IMG/VR virus record: IMGVR_UViG_3300028873_000014
Span: 36,172 to 100,171 of that record
DNA length: 64,000 bases
From: a virus
Direction: 5' to 3' (one strand)
The notes beneath the pieces are model-generated. The model ran no database searches and was not told where the DNA came from. It saw nothing but the letters and a program-made list of their open reading frames with translations. Below, in pieces: positions 43,896 to 51,406 of the stretch. How positions within the stretch are numbered: the first letter of the stretch is position 1; every line of letters begins with the position of its first letter. Made by a program: the position numbers and the translations under genes.

Positions 43896-44526
43896 TTGTT
43901 CTAACTTTTATGTGTGTATAGTTACTATCTTTTTCAATAGACATAATATCGTACATATTTGTAATAGTACTTAGTCCTTCTGTAAAATCTCTCCCTGCAG
44001 CAAGTACCCGTAAGTTGTGTTGATACTCATCTTCTCTCTTTGGTCTTGGGTGAGCAAAACATTCAAACCTGCCATTCTTAGTAGATGGTGTAATACCTTT
44101 CTTTATAAAAGATCGGTATAGTAAATCATCTTCTCCCCCATACCCCTTAAACAGGTTAGAAAATCCGTTCACTAGCTGGTAATGTTCTTTAGATAATATA
44201 ACTACCCCCCCAAAGAAAGTAGGGTAGGTTAACCTGTAGTCAAATTGAGATGATTCCCCCGCGATCATAGTAGGTACAGGGCAATAGGAATAGTCTACCT
44301 TCCCCACTACAGGTATGAAATCAACATCATGTAGTATTAAGTACTTATGGTCTTTAGCAAGTAATTCGTAACCAATATTAAAGAGCAATCCTTTGTTCCA
44401 GGGAGAATTACCAATATCTTCTATAACAGCTATGTGCATACCGGGGTAATGTTTCTGTACATGGAGTAAGAAACAAGATAAATGTGTAGGGCGATTCCTA
44501 TAAGCTACTAATACTAGTGGGGACAT
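43888..44526 (-). CDS. GT7-type beta-1,4-galactosyltransferase-like enzyme
   Basis: 212 aa, ATG at 44526. The catalytic-domain motifs of beta-1,4-galactosyltransferases appear in order: VAYRNRPTHLSCFL (7-20), NKGLLFNIGYELL (44-56), DVD metal site in LILHDVDFIP (63-72), YPTFFGGVVILSKEHYQLVN (101-120) and GFSNLFKGYGGEDD (121-134). GT7 enzymes transfer Gal or GalNAc/GlcNAc from UDP-sugars. The family is best known from animals, with scattered bacterial members. The protein is soluble and has only the catalytic domain. It overlaps the next gene upstream by 29 bp. Confidence 0.8.
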   Translation of the reverse strand: MSPLVLVAYRNRPTHLSCFLLHVQKHYPGMHIAVIEDIGNSPWNKGLLFNIGYELLAKDHKYLILHDVDFIPVVGKVDYSYCPVPTMIAGESSQFDYRLTYPTFFGGVVILSKEHYQLVNGFSNLFKGYGGEDDLLYRSFIKKGITPSTKNGRFECFAHPRPKREDEYQHNLRVLAAGRDFTEGLSTITNMYDIMSIEKDSNYTHIKVRTNG

Positions 44527-45187
44527 GTTTTTGAGATAACCAGTTTAAGTAATGTTGTTTAGTAGTAGCAATCTTTGGGTCAGCATGGTCAAAATAATAC
44601 TTCTCTTCTTCTGTAAGATTAGTCCAGTCACTATACCAGTCAAGATGAGTAATAGGGTAATCAGCTAGTCTTATAGCATTATACTGAAAAGGTAATTCCG
44701 GTTTAACTATACAGAAGGTAGTATCTACAGGAGCAGAAAAAATGTTGTGTCTGGGGTGAGGTATCTTAGTTAACCAGTATTTACGCTCAATAGGTTCTAT
44801 GATAGGTTTAAGAATAGGGTTAGTAATATTACTAAACCTTATGGCAAGACCTACTTTGTTCTCTCTGGTGTACTTACCTAGTTCTATCATCTCTTTTATA
44901 AAACCTGCAGGTGTATCAGGGTCAAGAGCAATATCACTATCTGTAACTACTACCCAGGGAGAAGAAAAGTTTTTTATGAAACTATTCTCCCATATACCTT
45001 TATGACCAATGTTATTAAAATAGTGCACCATCTTTTCATTCTCCCTATACCATTCTAGTAATGGGGGGTACGTACTACCAAGATCGATTATGTGAATACC
45101 TTCTCCATACCCTAACTCTACTAACTTTTTACAGAGAGCTTTTGTACAAGTTAATCGATCACGATTGAGAATCAGAATAGGTATCAT
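44498..45187 (-). CDS. glycosyltransferase (GT-A type)
   Basis: 229 aa, ATG at 45187. PILILNRDRLTCTKALCKKL at the start and WVVVTDSDIALDPDTPAGF (about 78-96, DSD as metal site) give a GT-A fold. The C-terminal RLADYPITHLDWYSDWTNL is a motif I have seen in small phage and bacterial glycosyltransferases. There is no signal peptide. The 3' end runs 29 bp into the GT7-like gene. Substrates unknown. Confidence 0.65.
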   Translation of the reverse strand: MIPILILNRDRLTCTKALCKKLVELGYGEGIHIIDLGSTYPPLLEWYRENEKMVHYFNNIGHKGIWENSFIKNFSSPWVVVTDSDIALDPDTPAGFIKEMIELGKYTRENKVGLAIRFSNITNPILKPIIEPIERKYWLTKIPHPRHNIFSAPVDTTFCIVKPELPFQYNAIRLADYPITHLDWYSDWTNLTEEEKYYFDHADPKIATTKQHYLNWLSQKHVPTSISSL

Positions 45188-45190
45188 AAA

Positions 45191-45763
45191 TTAGTTATGT
45201 ATAGTTAATACCCCGTTTATCTTTTTAATATTCTTAAGCAATCCTGATCGTAAACAATCCTGAATGAATAACCAATCACTACAATATTCAGTAGGATAAT
45301 TAATACCAATTTCTTTAGCTATAGAGGTCTTTATACAGAAATTCCCCCAGTCTAGTTTTGACCATTCTAACTTACTATCCAGTACCTGACAAGGCCCCAC
45401 GAGATGGTTAATGCTGTTCCAGAGTACTAAGTCGGGTTCTTCTACTAATACTCTTTGTATATATTCTACTGCCTGGGATAAAAAATAATCCTGAATACTT
45501 GTCTGAAGGATATAGTCGGTAGTGCAATCTTCTATAGCCTTTTGTCTATTATGTGCCCCCCAACAGTTAGTATTAACCGGAGATTCCATATACCTAATAT
45601 TCTGAAGTCCTAGAAACTCATCTCCCATATCTCTTTCAGAAGGACCATTATGAAATACTATAGCTTCAAAGTCTTGACAAGTTTGGTTAAGCATTGAAGG
45701 TACAAAAATACATTCTTGCCATTTCTCATTAAATGCTGTAGCAACTATAGTTAGTGTTTTCAT
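45191..45763 (-). CDS. short GT2-like glycosyltransferase
   Basis: 190 aa, ATG at 45763. LTIVATAFNEKWQECIFVPS opens a GT2-like fold, then DFEAIVFHNGPSERD. The usual DxD position reads DYILQTSIQDYFL (about 83-95), where QTSIQD replaces the DxD. NWGNFCIKTSIAKEIG and YCSDWLFIQDCL follow. The protein is shorter than usual (most are 230 aa or more), and the altered metal site may mean low or unusual activity. It overlaps the unknown 183-aa gene by four bases. Confidence 0.6.
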   Translation of the reverse strand: MKTLTIVATAFNEKWQECIFVPSMLNQTCQDFEAIVFHNGPSERDMGDEFLGLQNIRYMESPVNTNCWGAHNRQKAIEDCTTDYILQTSIQDYFLSQAVEYIQRVLVEEPDLVLWNSINHLVGPCQVLDSKLEWSKLDWGNFCIKTSIAKEIGINYPTEYCSDWLFIQDCLRSGLLKNIKKINGVLTIHN

Positions 45764-46311
45764 TCTTCTTCCTTATCTTCTTTACTATTAACATATGTAG
45801 GTAATTGATCATACCTTACCTTAACATTTCCGCGAACCTTAGACTGTTCTTCTTTAAGTATCTCACCAACTTTGTTAAGTATCTCTACATACTCAAGACC
45901 CTGTTTCATAAATCTGTCAATAGCCATTGCGTTACTATCTTTACCTTCTGTTATCTCGGTAATATCTAAATAGTTGGCTATCTTTTCTACCATCTTCTTC
46001 TGTCCTCTCCACATACGAAGTGTAGGAGTTTCATACATGATACGGCATTTCTCTATAGTTTCCAGGATATGCAGATCTTCAGGATAGAACTCAGGTTTGA
46101 GATCAAGTAGTATTACCTCTTCCCTTTTATCTTCCGGAAGTTGTACATATGGGTTCATAGTACTATCCGGACAAGTCATGTAGAAGATATATTTGTATAT
46201 CTCTAAGTAATGCCCCGGAAAGTCATCCATAACTCTTTTCAACCAAGGTATTGCATAACAATGTACCGAGGGCTTAACAGTCTTTTCAGAAACATCAAAT
46301 AGGTTAATCAT
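45760..46311 (-). CDS. conserved protein of unknown function in glycan locus
   Basis: 183 aa, ATG at 46311. Alpha/beta pattern, with YAIPWLKRVMDDFPGHYLEI and EVILLDLKPEFYPEDLHILE, then a long charged helical C-terminus (MKQGLEYVEILNKVGEILKE) ending in KEDKEEE. No sugar-transferase motif. It lies between a GT4-like and a GT2-like gene, tightly packed. It might be a core phage protein interrupted by the glycan locus, or a scaffold for the transferases. Not recognised. Confidence 0.45.
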   Translation of the reverse strand: MINLFDVSEKTVKPSVHCYAIPWLKRVMDDFPGHYLEIYKYIFYMTCPDSTMNPYVQLPEDKREEVILLDLKPEFYPEDLHILETIEKCRIMYETPTLRMWRGQKKMVEKIANYLDITEITEGKDSNAMAIDRFMKQGLEYVEILNKVGEILKEEQSKVRGNVKVRYDQLPTYVNSKEDKEEE

Positions 46312-46312
46312 A

Positions 46313-47410
46313 CTAGTTCATTAAACTTTCTAAAACCTGCATACGTACTTTATTCCACTTGGGTAATGAGTATTCTTCTCTTATCCAACTACCCATCTGC
46401 ATACCTCTTTCTTTTGCCCAATCCTTTTCCTTAATAGACTTCCTGATATACTTTAACCAATCATCCTGTGTCTCTACAAAACATACCCCCTCACAAGGAC
46501 GCAAATCACTGTAAGGGCTAACATTACTACAGATAGCGGGGATATCTCTGGTAGCAAGTTCCAGTAGTTTCAACTCACTTATATAGGAGTGCCAACTACT
46601 ATCTGTAAGAGGGACAAGCCCTACATCGGCGTGATCATAATGATGCATATATTCCCATAGAGGAAGAGTAGGTAAAATCTTGTAACTACCTGTATGTGAG
46701 AAGATCAGTTTCATATGATCGTATGGCCCGGTAATGTTCTCTAAGTTAAAATTACTATTATTCTTATCCCTATCTTCTTTAGTATGGAATTTCTTAGCAA
46801 CTGATTTTTCATACCCCGCCAGGATGAACTGTGCGTTGTTCCTGATATACGGATCAGAGCCTATCTTCTTAAACTTACCCTCTAGTAGTTTTACATCAGC
46901 TAAGTGACCTACCCCACCAGCATAAAGGAAAGACATCTTATCAGTAACTATCTTTTCTCCTGGTGCAAATTGACCATCCCCGAAAGGTAGTGCATTTGGT
47001 ATCACTACTGTATTCTTATTAAGCTCTCTTACCTTCTCCTGTAACCGCATAGAAGTACAGATAACTAAGTTGGCTATCTTTATATGTTCTTCAGTAAGTT
47101 TATCATTACCACTACCATTCCATTGTGGGGCGTAGGGATTACCGGGGGGAAGTATCCAATAGTCGTCTATATCTACTACTATTTTCATACCCTGTGCCTG
47201 CAGTTGTTTTAATACTTCTACAGGAGTGGCAATACATTTGTTATAGACAAGTATATCACAGTCGATAAAATGTTCATCCTGCGCTATGAATAACATTTCT
47301 ATAGAATGCTTTGAACTCCATGATGGGTCTTTACCCATGTAGCTAAAAGGGAGAATGATCCTATGATATTCACATCCGCTTTTGTCTCTAACAACTAACT
47401 GTATCTTCAT
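46313..47410 (-). CDS. GT4-like glycosyltransferase (GT-B)
   Basis: 365 aa, ATG at 47410, overlapping the next gene by four bases. The N-terminal domain includes CEYHRIILPFSYMGKDP, KIVVDIDDYWILPPGNP and LVICTSMRLQEKVRELN. The linker VIPNALPFG and KMSFLYAGGVGHLADVKLLE mark the GT-B second domain. HADVGLVPLTDSSWHSYISELKLLE-type sequence near 265-290, with an acidic/Lys site (SELKLLE), is the usual donor loop (E-x7-E variant). It transfers a sugar from a nucleotide donor with retention. Donor not deducible. Confidence 0.75.
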   Translation of the reverse strand: MKIQLVVRDKSGCEYHRIILPFSYMGKDPSWSSKHSIEMLFIAQDEHFIDCDILVYNKCIATPVEVLKQLQAQGMKIVVDIDDYWILPPGNPYAPQWNGSGNDKLTEEHIKIANLVICTSMRLQEKVRELNKNTVVIPNALPFGDGQFAPGEKIVTDKMSFLYAGGVGHLADVKLLEGKFKKIGSDPYIRNNAQFILAGYEKSVAKKFHTKEDRDKNNSNFNLENITGPYDHMKLIFSHTGSYKILPTLPLWEYMHHYDHADVGLVPLTDSSWHSYISELKLLELATRDIPAICSNVSPYSDLRPCEGVCFVETQDDWLKYIRKSIKEKDWAKERGMQMGSWIREEYSLPKWNKVRMQVLESLMN

Positions 47411-47778
47411 GGTTGTTCTATAAAGTATTTATCGAGTGAGTTATATAATTTCAAACATTCTTTAGCATCTTCAAAGAAATAATAACTAGTATCGGCAACA
47501 CCGTTAAAATCTATAGATACTACATACTTATCTTCAGGGTTATCGTAAAACATTTCCACACTAGTGATATCACTTCTCTTTCTTCTCCAACGGTAATTAC
47601 TTTTCTTTTCTTTCCATTGTATATCTTCCTCTTCTTTGGTGGAATAGTCCGCTACTACTTTGTAGAAGATAAAACGCTCAGATAGAATCAGATATGCTTC
47701 TTTACGAACAATATCCTTTCTTGTAGATAATTCACAAAGAGGAGTATCTATTCTAATATCCAAGGTTGTGTCTGTCAT
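47407..47778 (-). CDS. small conserved protein of unknown function
   Basis: 123 aa, ATG at 47778. Beta-rich with pleckstrin-like strand spacing (YLILSERFIFYKVVADYSTK, YVVSIDFNGVADTSYYFFED) and a C-terminal helix (CLKLYNSLDKYF). A basic patch occurs in the middle (SNYRWRRKRSD). It overlaps both neighbours by one to four bases. Located between a nuclease and the glycan locus. Not recognised. Confidence 0.45.
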   Translation of the reverse strand: MTDTTLDIRIDTPLCELSTRKDIVRKEAYLILSERFIFYKVVADYSTKEEEDIQWKEKKSNYRWRRKRSDITSVEMFYDNPEDKYVVSIDFNGVADTSYYFFEDAKECLKLYNSLDKYFIEQP

Positions 47779-48605
47779 CAGTGCTTCTTAATAAGTGCTC
47801 TTTTCTTTGGGTCAGATATGTAGTCTATGAGTTTTACCACATCCCCCCGCAAGTAAGGTAGTTCTATAACTTCAATACTTTCTACAACAGGTTCGTTATT
47901 CTCATCTAGGAATGCTATTGGATAATCATACTTATCCTTTCCTGCTTCTACGAATTTTACATGATTGATCCGTAACTTCCCCGGTAGCAAAAGTGGGTTA
48001 TGTTTAAGAATACAATACATATAGATAGATAACTGCAGGGCATAATGATTAAACTGACAGTCTTCAAGATGAGTAAAAGGTTGTAACATCTTTTTCTTAG
48101 TACCTTCCCAGTTGGTAAATCCTTCTCTCTTAATCTCCTTACTGGTCTTATGATCTTCAATAGTCACTATCCCTTTCTCTACCTTAACTATATCACTCTG
48201 TCCGGTAATAGCGGGTCCGGCAAGATATACTAAATGCTCTGGGTAAACCCCGTCTCGTAACCTTTGATCAGGTGCTAACTTAACTCCATCTTCTACGATG
48301 GGAGCAAATACAGTAAGTGTGGTATCTTCCAGTAACTCCTTCTCCTTTTTATTATGATACCAATGACCAAGATCAGTAGCACGTTTACTCTCCTTCTCCC
48401 AGGCCTGTAGAATATCTTCAGGACTAACCTTATACCATTTGTTAGGATAACGAGAACTAGGTACTCTTACAGAAGCCTTTGCTGCTTTCTCTATCTTATT
48501 AAAAGGTTCACAGAAAGCATGTACCAGGGTCGTAACTCCTAACCATTCTCTGTTATCGGAGATGATGGACTCATACCTGTGGTTTTCTGCTATAAATTTT
48601 ACCAT
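47778..48605 (-). CDS. RecB/Cas4-like PD-(D/E)XK nuclease
   Basis: 275 aa, ATG at 48605. The motifs follow the RecB/Cas4-type order: GHWYHNKKEKEL (80-91, the G-x-x-x-H...E helix), YPEHLVY (121-127), GQSDIVKVE (135-143, Asp138), VTIEDHKTSK (147-156, Asp151/Lys153) and QLSIYMYCIL (about 189-200, the Q...Y helix). Such enzymes are metal-dependent DNA exonucleases used in phage recombination and replication, and similar nucleases are part of the conserved crAss-like gene set as I recall it. It overlaps its upstream neighbour by one base. Confidence 0.75.
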   Translation of the reverse strand: MVKFIAENHRYESIISDNREWLGVTTLVHAFCEPFNKIEKAAKASVRVPSSRYPNKWYKVSPEDILQAWEKESKRATDLGHWYHNKKEKELLEDTTLTVFAPIVEDGVKLAPDQRLRDGVYPEHLVYLAGPAITGQSDIVKVEKGIVTIEDHKTSKEIKREGFTNWEGTKKKMLQPFTHLEDCQFNHYALQLSIYMYCILKHNPLLLPGKLRINHVKFVEAGKDKYDYPIAFLDENNEPVVESIEVIELPYLRGDVVKLIDYISDPKKRALIKKH

Positions 48606-48973
48606 TAGCTTCTATTCTTAAATTGGTTCTGATACGTAACTTCATTGATTTTATTAGCCTGGTCCTGGGTAATTAACTCATCCCAAAGAGGTTCCTGCCC
48701 CATATCCTTAAGTGAACAATGACACTGCATACAAGAAGTTTTCATACCCCCCTCACACCCACATGCTGTACACCCTGGTTTACCGCTAACTACCAGTTTT
48801 TCAGAAGTACCAGTAGCATCCCAATAACCACAACTATTTGCCTCACATATACTAAGTCTTCTTGCTGCTTCTGCCTTAATCTCAGGGTCCATAGAGATGT
48901 ATTCGTTATAGAACCCTTCTAGGATGTGCCCCTTATTCTCCCAGGCTTTCTGTATCTTCTCCTTCAGTGTCAT
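48605..48973 (-). CDS. small Cys-rich metal-binding-like protein
   Basis: 122 aa from the ATG at 48973; a much longer open frame reaches 49105 but only through codons buried in the upstream gene. The N-terminus is helical (LKEKIQKAWENKGHILEGFY). A Cys block begins at LSICEANSC and continues through GCTACGCEGGMKTSCMQCHC, spaced like a zinc or iron-sulphur site. Similar short Cys-rich proteins occur in bacteria and phages of the Bacteroidota. It overlaps the upstream gene by 41 bp. Function unknown. Confidence 0.5.
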   Translation of the reverse strand: MTLKEKIQKAWENKGHILEGFYNEYISMDPEIKAEAARRLSICEANSCGYWDATGTSEKLVVSGKPGCTACGCEGGMKTSCMQCHCSLKDMGQEPLWDELITQDQANKINEVTYQNQFKNRS

Positions 48974-49370
48974 GATCAGTATTTTTCTTTTGTCTGATAT
49001 ATTCTTTCCGCATCTCTCTGAACAGCTTCTCCCTATCCCATTCTTTATTACGATCTTCTGCCAGTTGTTCCAGTAAGGCCAGTTGTTCTTTCTTCTTGAA
49101 TACAATAACCTCTGCAGTATTCTTATTGAACCTTAACCAATGCCGGAGTTCACCAATCTCGTAATCCAGCTTCTTACTCCTGATCTTAAAGTACCCCATA
49201 CCTGGTACTTCTACACGAAGGTACTTCATACTACTAACCGCTTCACGTAGTTTCTTATAGAAAAAGAGAATGAGCGTCTCTAACTCTTGTTCACTTAATC
49301 CTTTCGGTAACTGATGCTCATTTATTTGATAATAATCATGTATGTGATCTTTTACCTTCTTCGGTATCAT
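48933..49370 (-). CDS. HU/IHF-like DNA-binding protein
   Basis: 145 aa, ATG at 49370. Residues about 25-72 follow the HU/IHF plan: two helices (SEQELETLILFFYKKLREAV) and a strand pair KYLRVEVPGMGYFKIRSKK, close to the family pattern V-x-L-x-G-x-G-x-F-x-x-x. The basic, charged C-terminal part is longer than in HU (EQLAEDRNKEWDREKLFREM, KEYIRQKK) and ends acidic. IHF-like subunits are among the conserved genes of crAss-like phages. It may bend DNA in packaging or late transcription. The assignment rests on the PGMGYF-type motif. Confidence 0.5.
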   Translation of the reverse strand: MIPKKVKDHIHDYYQINEHQLPKGLSEQELETLILFFYKKLREAVSSMKYLRVEVPGMGYFKIRSKKLDYEIGELRHWLRFNKNTAEVIVFKKKEQLALLEQLAEDRNKEWDREKLFREMRKEYIRQKKNTDHDTEGEDTESLGE

Positions 49371-49373
49371 AGT

Positions 49374-49772
49374 TTAGTTATCTATGTATAATCCTTTTAC
49401 ATCTACCATAATATTACCTTCGTTCTGTATCTGCATAGAGGGGTGTAGAAATACTTTCTTAGTTCCCCCGGTACTGGCTTGTTTGACTACCAATTCTTTC
49501 TCCTCAAACAGGTCTATCTTATTACGGGCACTCTGTGTACTTTTAAAAAGACCCATGCTCTTCATCTTCTTACAGACATCCAGTAATTCACTTACCCCCC
49601 ATAGCCCAAGTAATGTCAGGCACCGCAACTCTGTATCATTAACTATCTTTCTTCCTTCTTCGGAGAATACTATACCTTTAGTATGGCAATGAAGTAGTAT
49701 CTGGAAGCTGATGATCTCTTCCTTAGACATTCTACTATTACTTACATACTTCTTTATAGATATCTCACCCAT
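49374..49772 (-). CDS. winged-helix-like regulator
   Basis: 132 aa, ATG at 49772, overlapping its upstream neighbour by one base. Helical N-terminus and middle (VSELLDVCKKMKSMGLFKST) followed by a wing-like end (KIDLFEEKELVVKQASTGGT, KKVFLHPSMQI). The order helix-helix-helix-beta is what a winged helix looks like. It could be a late-gene regulator, given its place at the front of the big minus-strand operon. Not matched to a named family. Confidence 0.45.
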   Translation of the reverse strand: MGEISIKKYVSNSRMSKEEIISFQILLHCHTKGIVFSEEGRKIVNDTELRCLTLLGLWGVSELLDVCKKMKSMGLFKSTQSARNKIDLFEEKELVVKQASTGGTKKVFLHPSMQIQNEGNIMVDVKGLYIDN

Positions 49773-50164
49773 TACTTATTTTCTGTTTTCAGAGCTTCTT
49801 CTTTTTCCTGAGTGTTTTTTAGATACTCTTCATGCCCTTGTTTATGCTGAGTTAAAAAGCCAAGTGCCTGCAACTCACGAACCTTTAGTTCTAACCCTAG
49901 TAATCCTGGTATAGCAGAAAGAGGTCTGCGATTTAACAAAGCATTATTCTCCAGTTGTTCTAAAAGAAGTTTATCATACTCTGCCTGTTTGCGCATTAAT
50001 GGAAGGGTCTCATCAAGGAAAGCATCAACCTGTTCTTTACTCATAGGTGTCTGAGTAGGAATATTCATATCACTAACTGGTGGAGGGGGAGTACCTGCTC
50101 CTTTCTTATACTGATCCTCGATACTAACCTTCTCTGTGTCTGGGGTAAACTCTTTTGTTGCCAT
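49772..50164 (-). CDS. first gene of the late minus-strand operon, unknown function
   Basis: 130 aa, ATG at 50164. Pro/Thr-rich N-terminus (GAGTPPPPVSDMNIPTQTP), then a helical body with heptads (VDAFLDETLPLMRKQAEYDK, LLLEQLENNALLNRR, HEEYLKNTQEKEEALK). Probably a coiled-coil protein. It is preceded by the candidate late promoter at 50214-50227 and leads into the rest of the operon with one-base overlaps. Not recognised. Confidence 0.5.
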   Translation of the reverse strand: MATKEFTPDTEKVSIEDQYKKGAGTPPPPVSDMNIPTQTPMSKEQVDAFLDETLPLMRKQAEYDKLLLEQLENNALLNRRPLSAIPGLLGLELKVRELQALGFLTQHKQGHEEYLKNTQEKEEALKTENK

Positions 50165-50213
50165 TTGAAATGTGTATTAATTTTTTATATGGTATTATGT
50201 TAAAAATGTTATT

Positions 50214-50227
50214 ACCTTACAAATGTA
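50214..50227 (-). promoter_or_regulatory. candidate phage late promoter motif P1
   Basis: On the minus strand it reads TACATTTGTAAGGT, 50 bp upstream of the first gene of the large late operon. It contains TACATTTG, a perfect TAnnTTTG box, and the GTAAGGT extension shared with 22382-22395 and 31631-31644. Confidence 0.55.
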
Positions 50228-50272
50228 ATATGCATAATTTGAATTTCCTATCTTTACACAAAATATTTTCAA

Positions 50273-50746
50273 ATGCTTAAGAATATTAGCAAAGTTACCG
50301 GGGATAAAGCTACAGAGATGTTTCATGTAACAGGGAAGAAGAATAGGTCTGAAGCAGAACGGCACATAGAGAATATCTTGCTGCAGTATGATGTGGAATA
50401 CCAGCGGGAAATATCATTTAGAGGACTACAGTTTAGTACCGGGGGTTTTCCAAGGTTCGACTTTGTTATACACATCCCTCATATGCTTATGGGAAAGATC
50501 AAGTTTGTAATTTGGGAATACGATGGGGAGGCATCTCATACAACAGAAGAACAACAGGAGAAAGATCAGCTTAAGACACTGTTCTGTCATCAATATGGGA
50601 TAAGACTTACCAGATGGAATAAGAATGACTACTTTCACCTGGAAGAAAGAATAGCCCATGAGTTTGATATGTACTGTGTTAAGAAAGTACGTGACTTATT
50701 ATGGTTAGAAAGAAACCCTCCAGCATATCTACGGGGGTTTAAATAA
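50273..50746 (+). CDS. PD-(D/E)XK-like endonuclease
   Basis: 157 aa, ATG at 50273, diverging from the late operon. Conserved-looking sites are RSEAERHIENILLQYDVEYQ (an E-containing helix), RFDFVIHIP (first Asp), FVIWEYDGEASHTTEEQQEK (ExD plus His) and DQLKTLFCHQYGIRLTRW. This order (E helix, D, ExD, then D-helix) is that of small single-domain nucleases related to DUF559/Vsr-like folds. The central Lys is replaced by Asp (EYD), as in many members. It may act on DNA ends or host DNA. Preceded by a TATCTTTA box (50249-50256) for its promoter. Confidence 0.65.
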   Translation: MLKNISKVTGDKATEMFHVTGKKNRSEAERHIENILLQYDVEYQREISFRGLQFSTGGFPRFDFVIHIPHMLMGKIKFVIWEYDGEASHTTEEQQEKDQLKTLFCHQYGIRLTRWNKNDYFHLEERIAHEFDMYCVKKVRDLLWLERNPPAYLRGFK

Positions 50747-50747
50747 A

Positions 50748-50780
50748 TAAACCTACTAAGTGTTATACCTAGTAGGTTTA
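50748..50780. terminator. bidirectional terminator between convergent genes
   Basis: Perfect 11-bp stem TAAACCTACTA (50748-50758) with TAGTAGGTTTA (50770-50780), loop of 11 bases. It lies between the plus-strand nuclease and the minus-strand 64-aa gene, and can serve both. Confidence 0.75.
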
Positions 50781-50806
50781 GTGGTTTTCGTTACACCCCA
50801 TACATG

Positions 50807-51001
50807 TTAGGCAGCAGGAGTAGTAAGTGTTTCCGTTACTGCTGTTAATGATGCAGTTGCTGTGTTGATAGCAGCGACTATAGTGTCCCCTTGAGCAGGT
50901 GTGATAACTCCTGCCTGGTAAGTAGAGAGTGCAGTAGTAAGTGCTGTTACAGCAGTGGTCAGGTTAGTTGTTGCGGTTTCTGTATCTGAAAAAGTGGCCA
51001 T
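50807..51001 (-). CDS. small Thr/Ala-rich helical protein
   Basis: 64 aa from the ATG at 51001. A longer frame to 51079 would add a membrane-anchor-like start. I prefer the short form because a good promoter with -7 box TATCTTTG at 51086-51093 would start RNA at about 51080, leaving no leader for the longer version. The protein is nearly all Thr, Ala, Val and Leu in heptad order (ATTNLTTAVTALTTALSTYQ), suggesting a coiled coil. Possibly a small virion protein. The longer form, with a transmembrane span, cannot be excluded. Confidence 0.55.
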   Translation of the reverse strand: MATFSDTETATTNLTTAVTALTTALSTYQAGVITPAQGDTIVAAINTATASLTAVTETLTTPAA

Positions 51002-51085
51002 GATATGTTTTTGTTTAGTAATGATGACATAAGTTGCTATGAGTATAACTACCAGCAGTATGCAGATGATGTATAACATAGGGTA

Positions 51086-51116
51086 CAAAGATATACACTA
51101 TTATGTATCTACCAAA
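51086..51116 (-). promoter_or_regulatory. Bacteroidota-type promoter for the 64-aa gene
   Basis: On the minus strand TTTG (51116-51113), 19 bases, then TATCTTTG (51093-51086). This matches the TTTG-N~19-TAnnTTTG housekeeping promoter of Bacteroidota. Confidence 0.65.
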
Positions 51117-51160
51117 AGAATGTTGGTATAATTTTTAAAGAATAGCTATAAACAGTTATT

Positions 51161-51343
51161 ATGACACTTTCACTTGTAGTTATTATTGTACTGATCATCT
51201 TAATGGTAATACTTGGTCTTGGTATATTCGGGTTAATCCCCATGAGCCAGGTAGCTATTAATAGATTGTTCTTTGTACTCTTTGCTGTAATGATCCTGCT
51301 GCAGTGTTTAGGACAGTATGGGTTTTTACCAAGGACCAGGTAA
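51161..51343 (+). CDS. small two-helix membrane protein
   Basis: 60 aa, ATG at 51161. Two hydrophobic spans (LVVIIVLIILMVILGLGIFG and RLFFVLFAVMILLQCLG) separated by a short polar loop (LIPMSQVAIN), with a basic end (PRTR). No family recognised. It diverges from the 64-aa gene and is followed by its own terminator. A membrane-active early protein or host-interaction factor is possible. Confidence 0.55.
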   Translation: MTLSLVVIIVLIILMVILGLGIFGLIPMSQVAINRLFFVLFAVMILLQCLGQYGFLPRTR

Positions 51344-51348
51344 AAAGA

Positions 51349-51374
51349 AAATACCTATCCGGAGATAGGTATTT
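51349..51374 (+). terminator. intrinsic terminator after the 60-aa membrane gene
   Basis: AAATACCTATC (51349-51359) and GATAGGTATTT (51364-51374) form a perfect 11-bp stem with loop CGGA, followed by CTATTT. It lies a few bases past the stop. Confidence 0.75.
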
Positions 51375-51406
51375 CTATTTCAGTGTGCGGACTGAATGTA
51401 GAATCT

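Noticed and set aside
45760-46311. 183-aa gene as another glycosyltransferase
   Set aside because: No GT-A or GT-B opening, DxD site or donor loop is visible; left as unknown.
48974-49105. 44-residue extension of the Cys-rich protein
   Set aside because: It is out-of-frame sequence within the HU/IHF-like gene; the ATG at 48973 fits the usual overlap of these genes.
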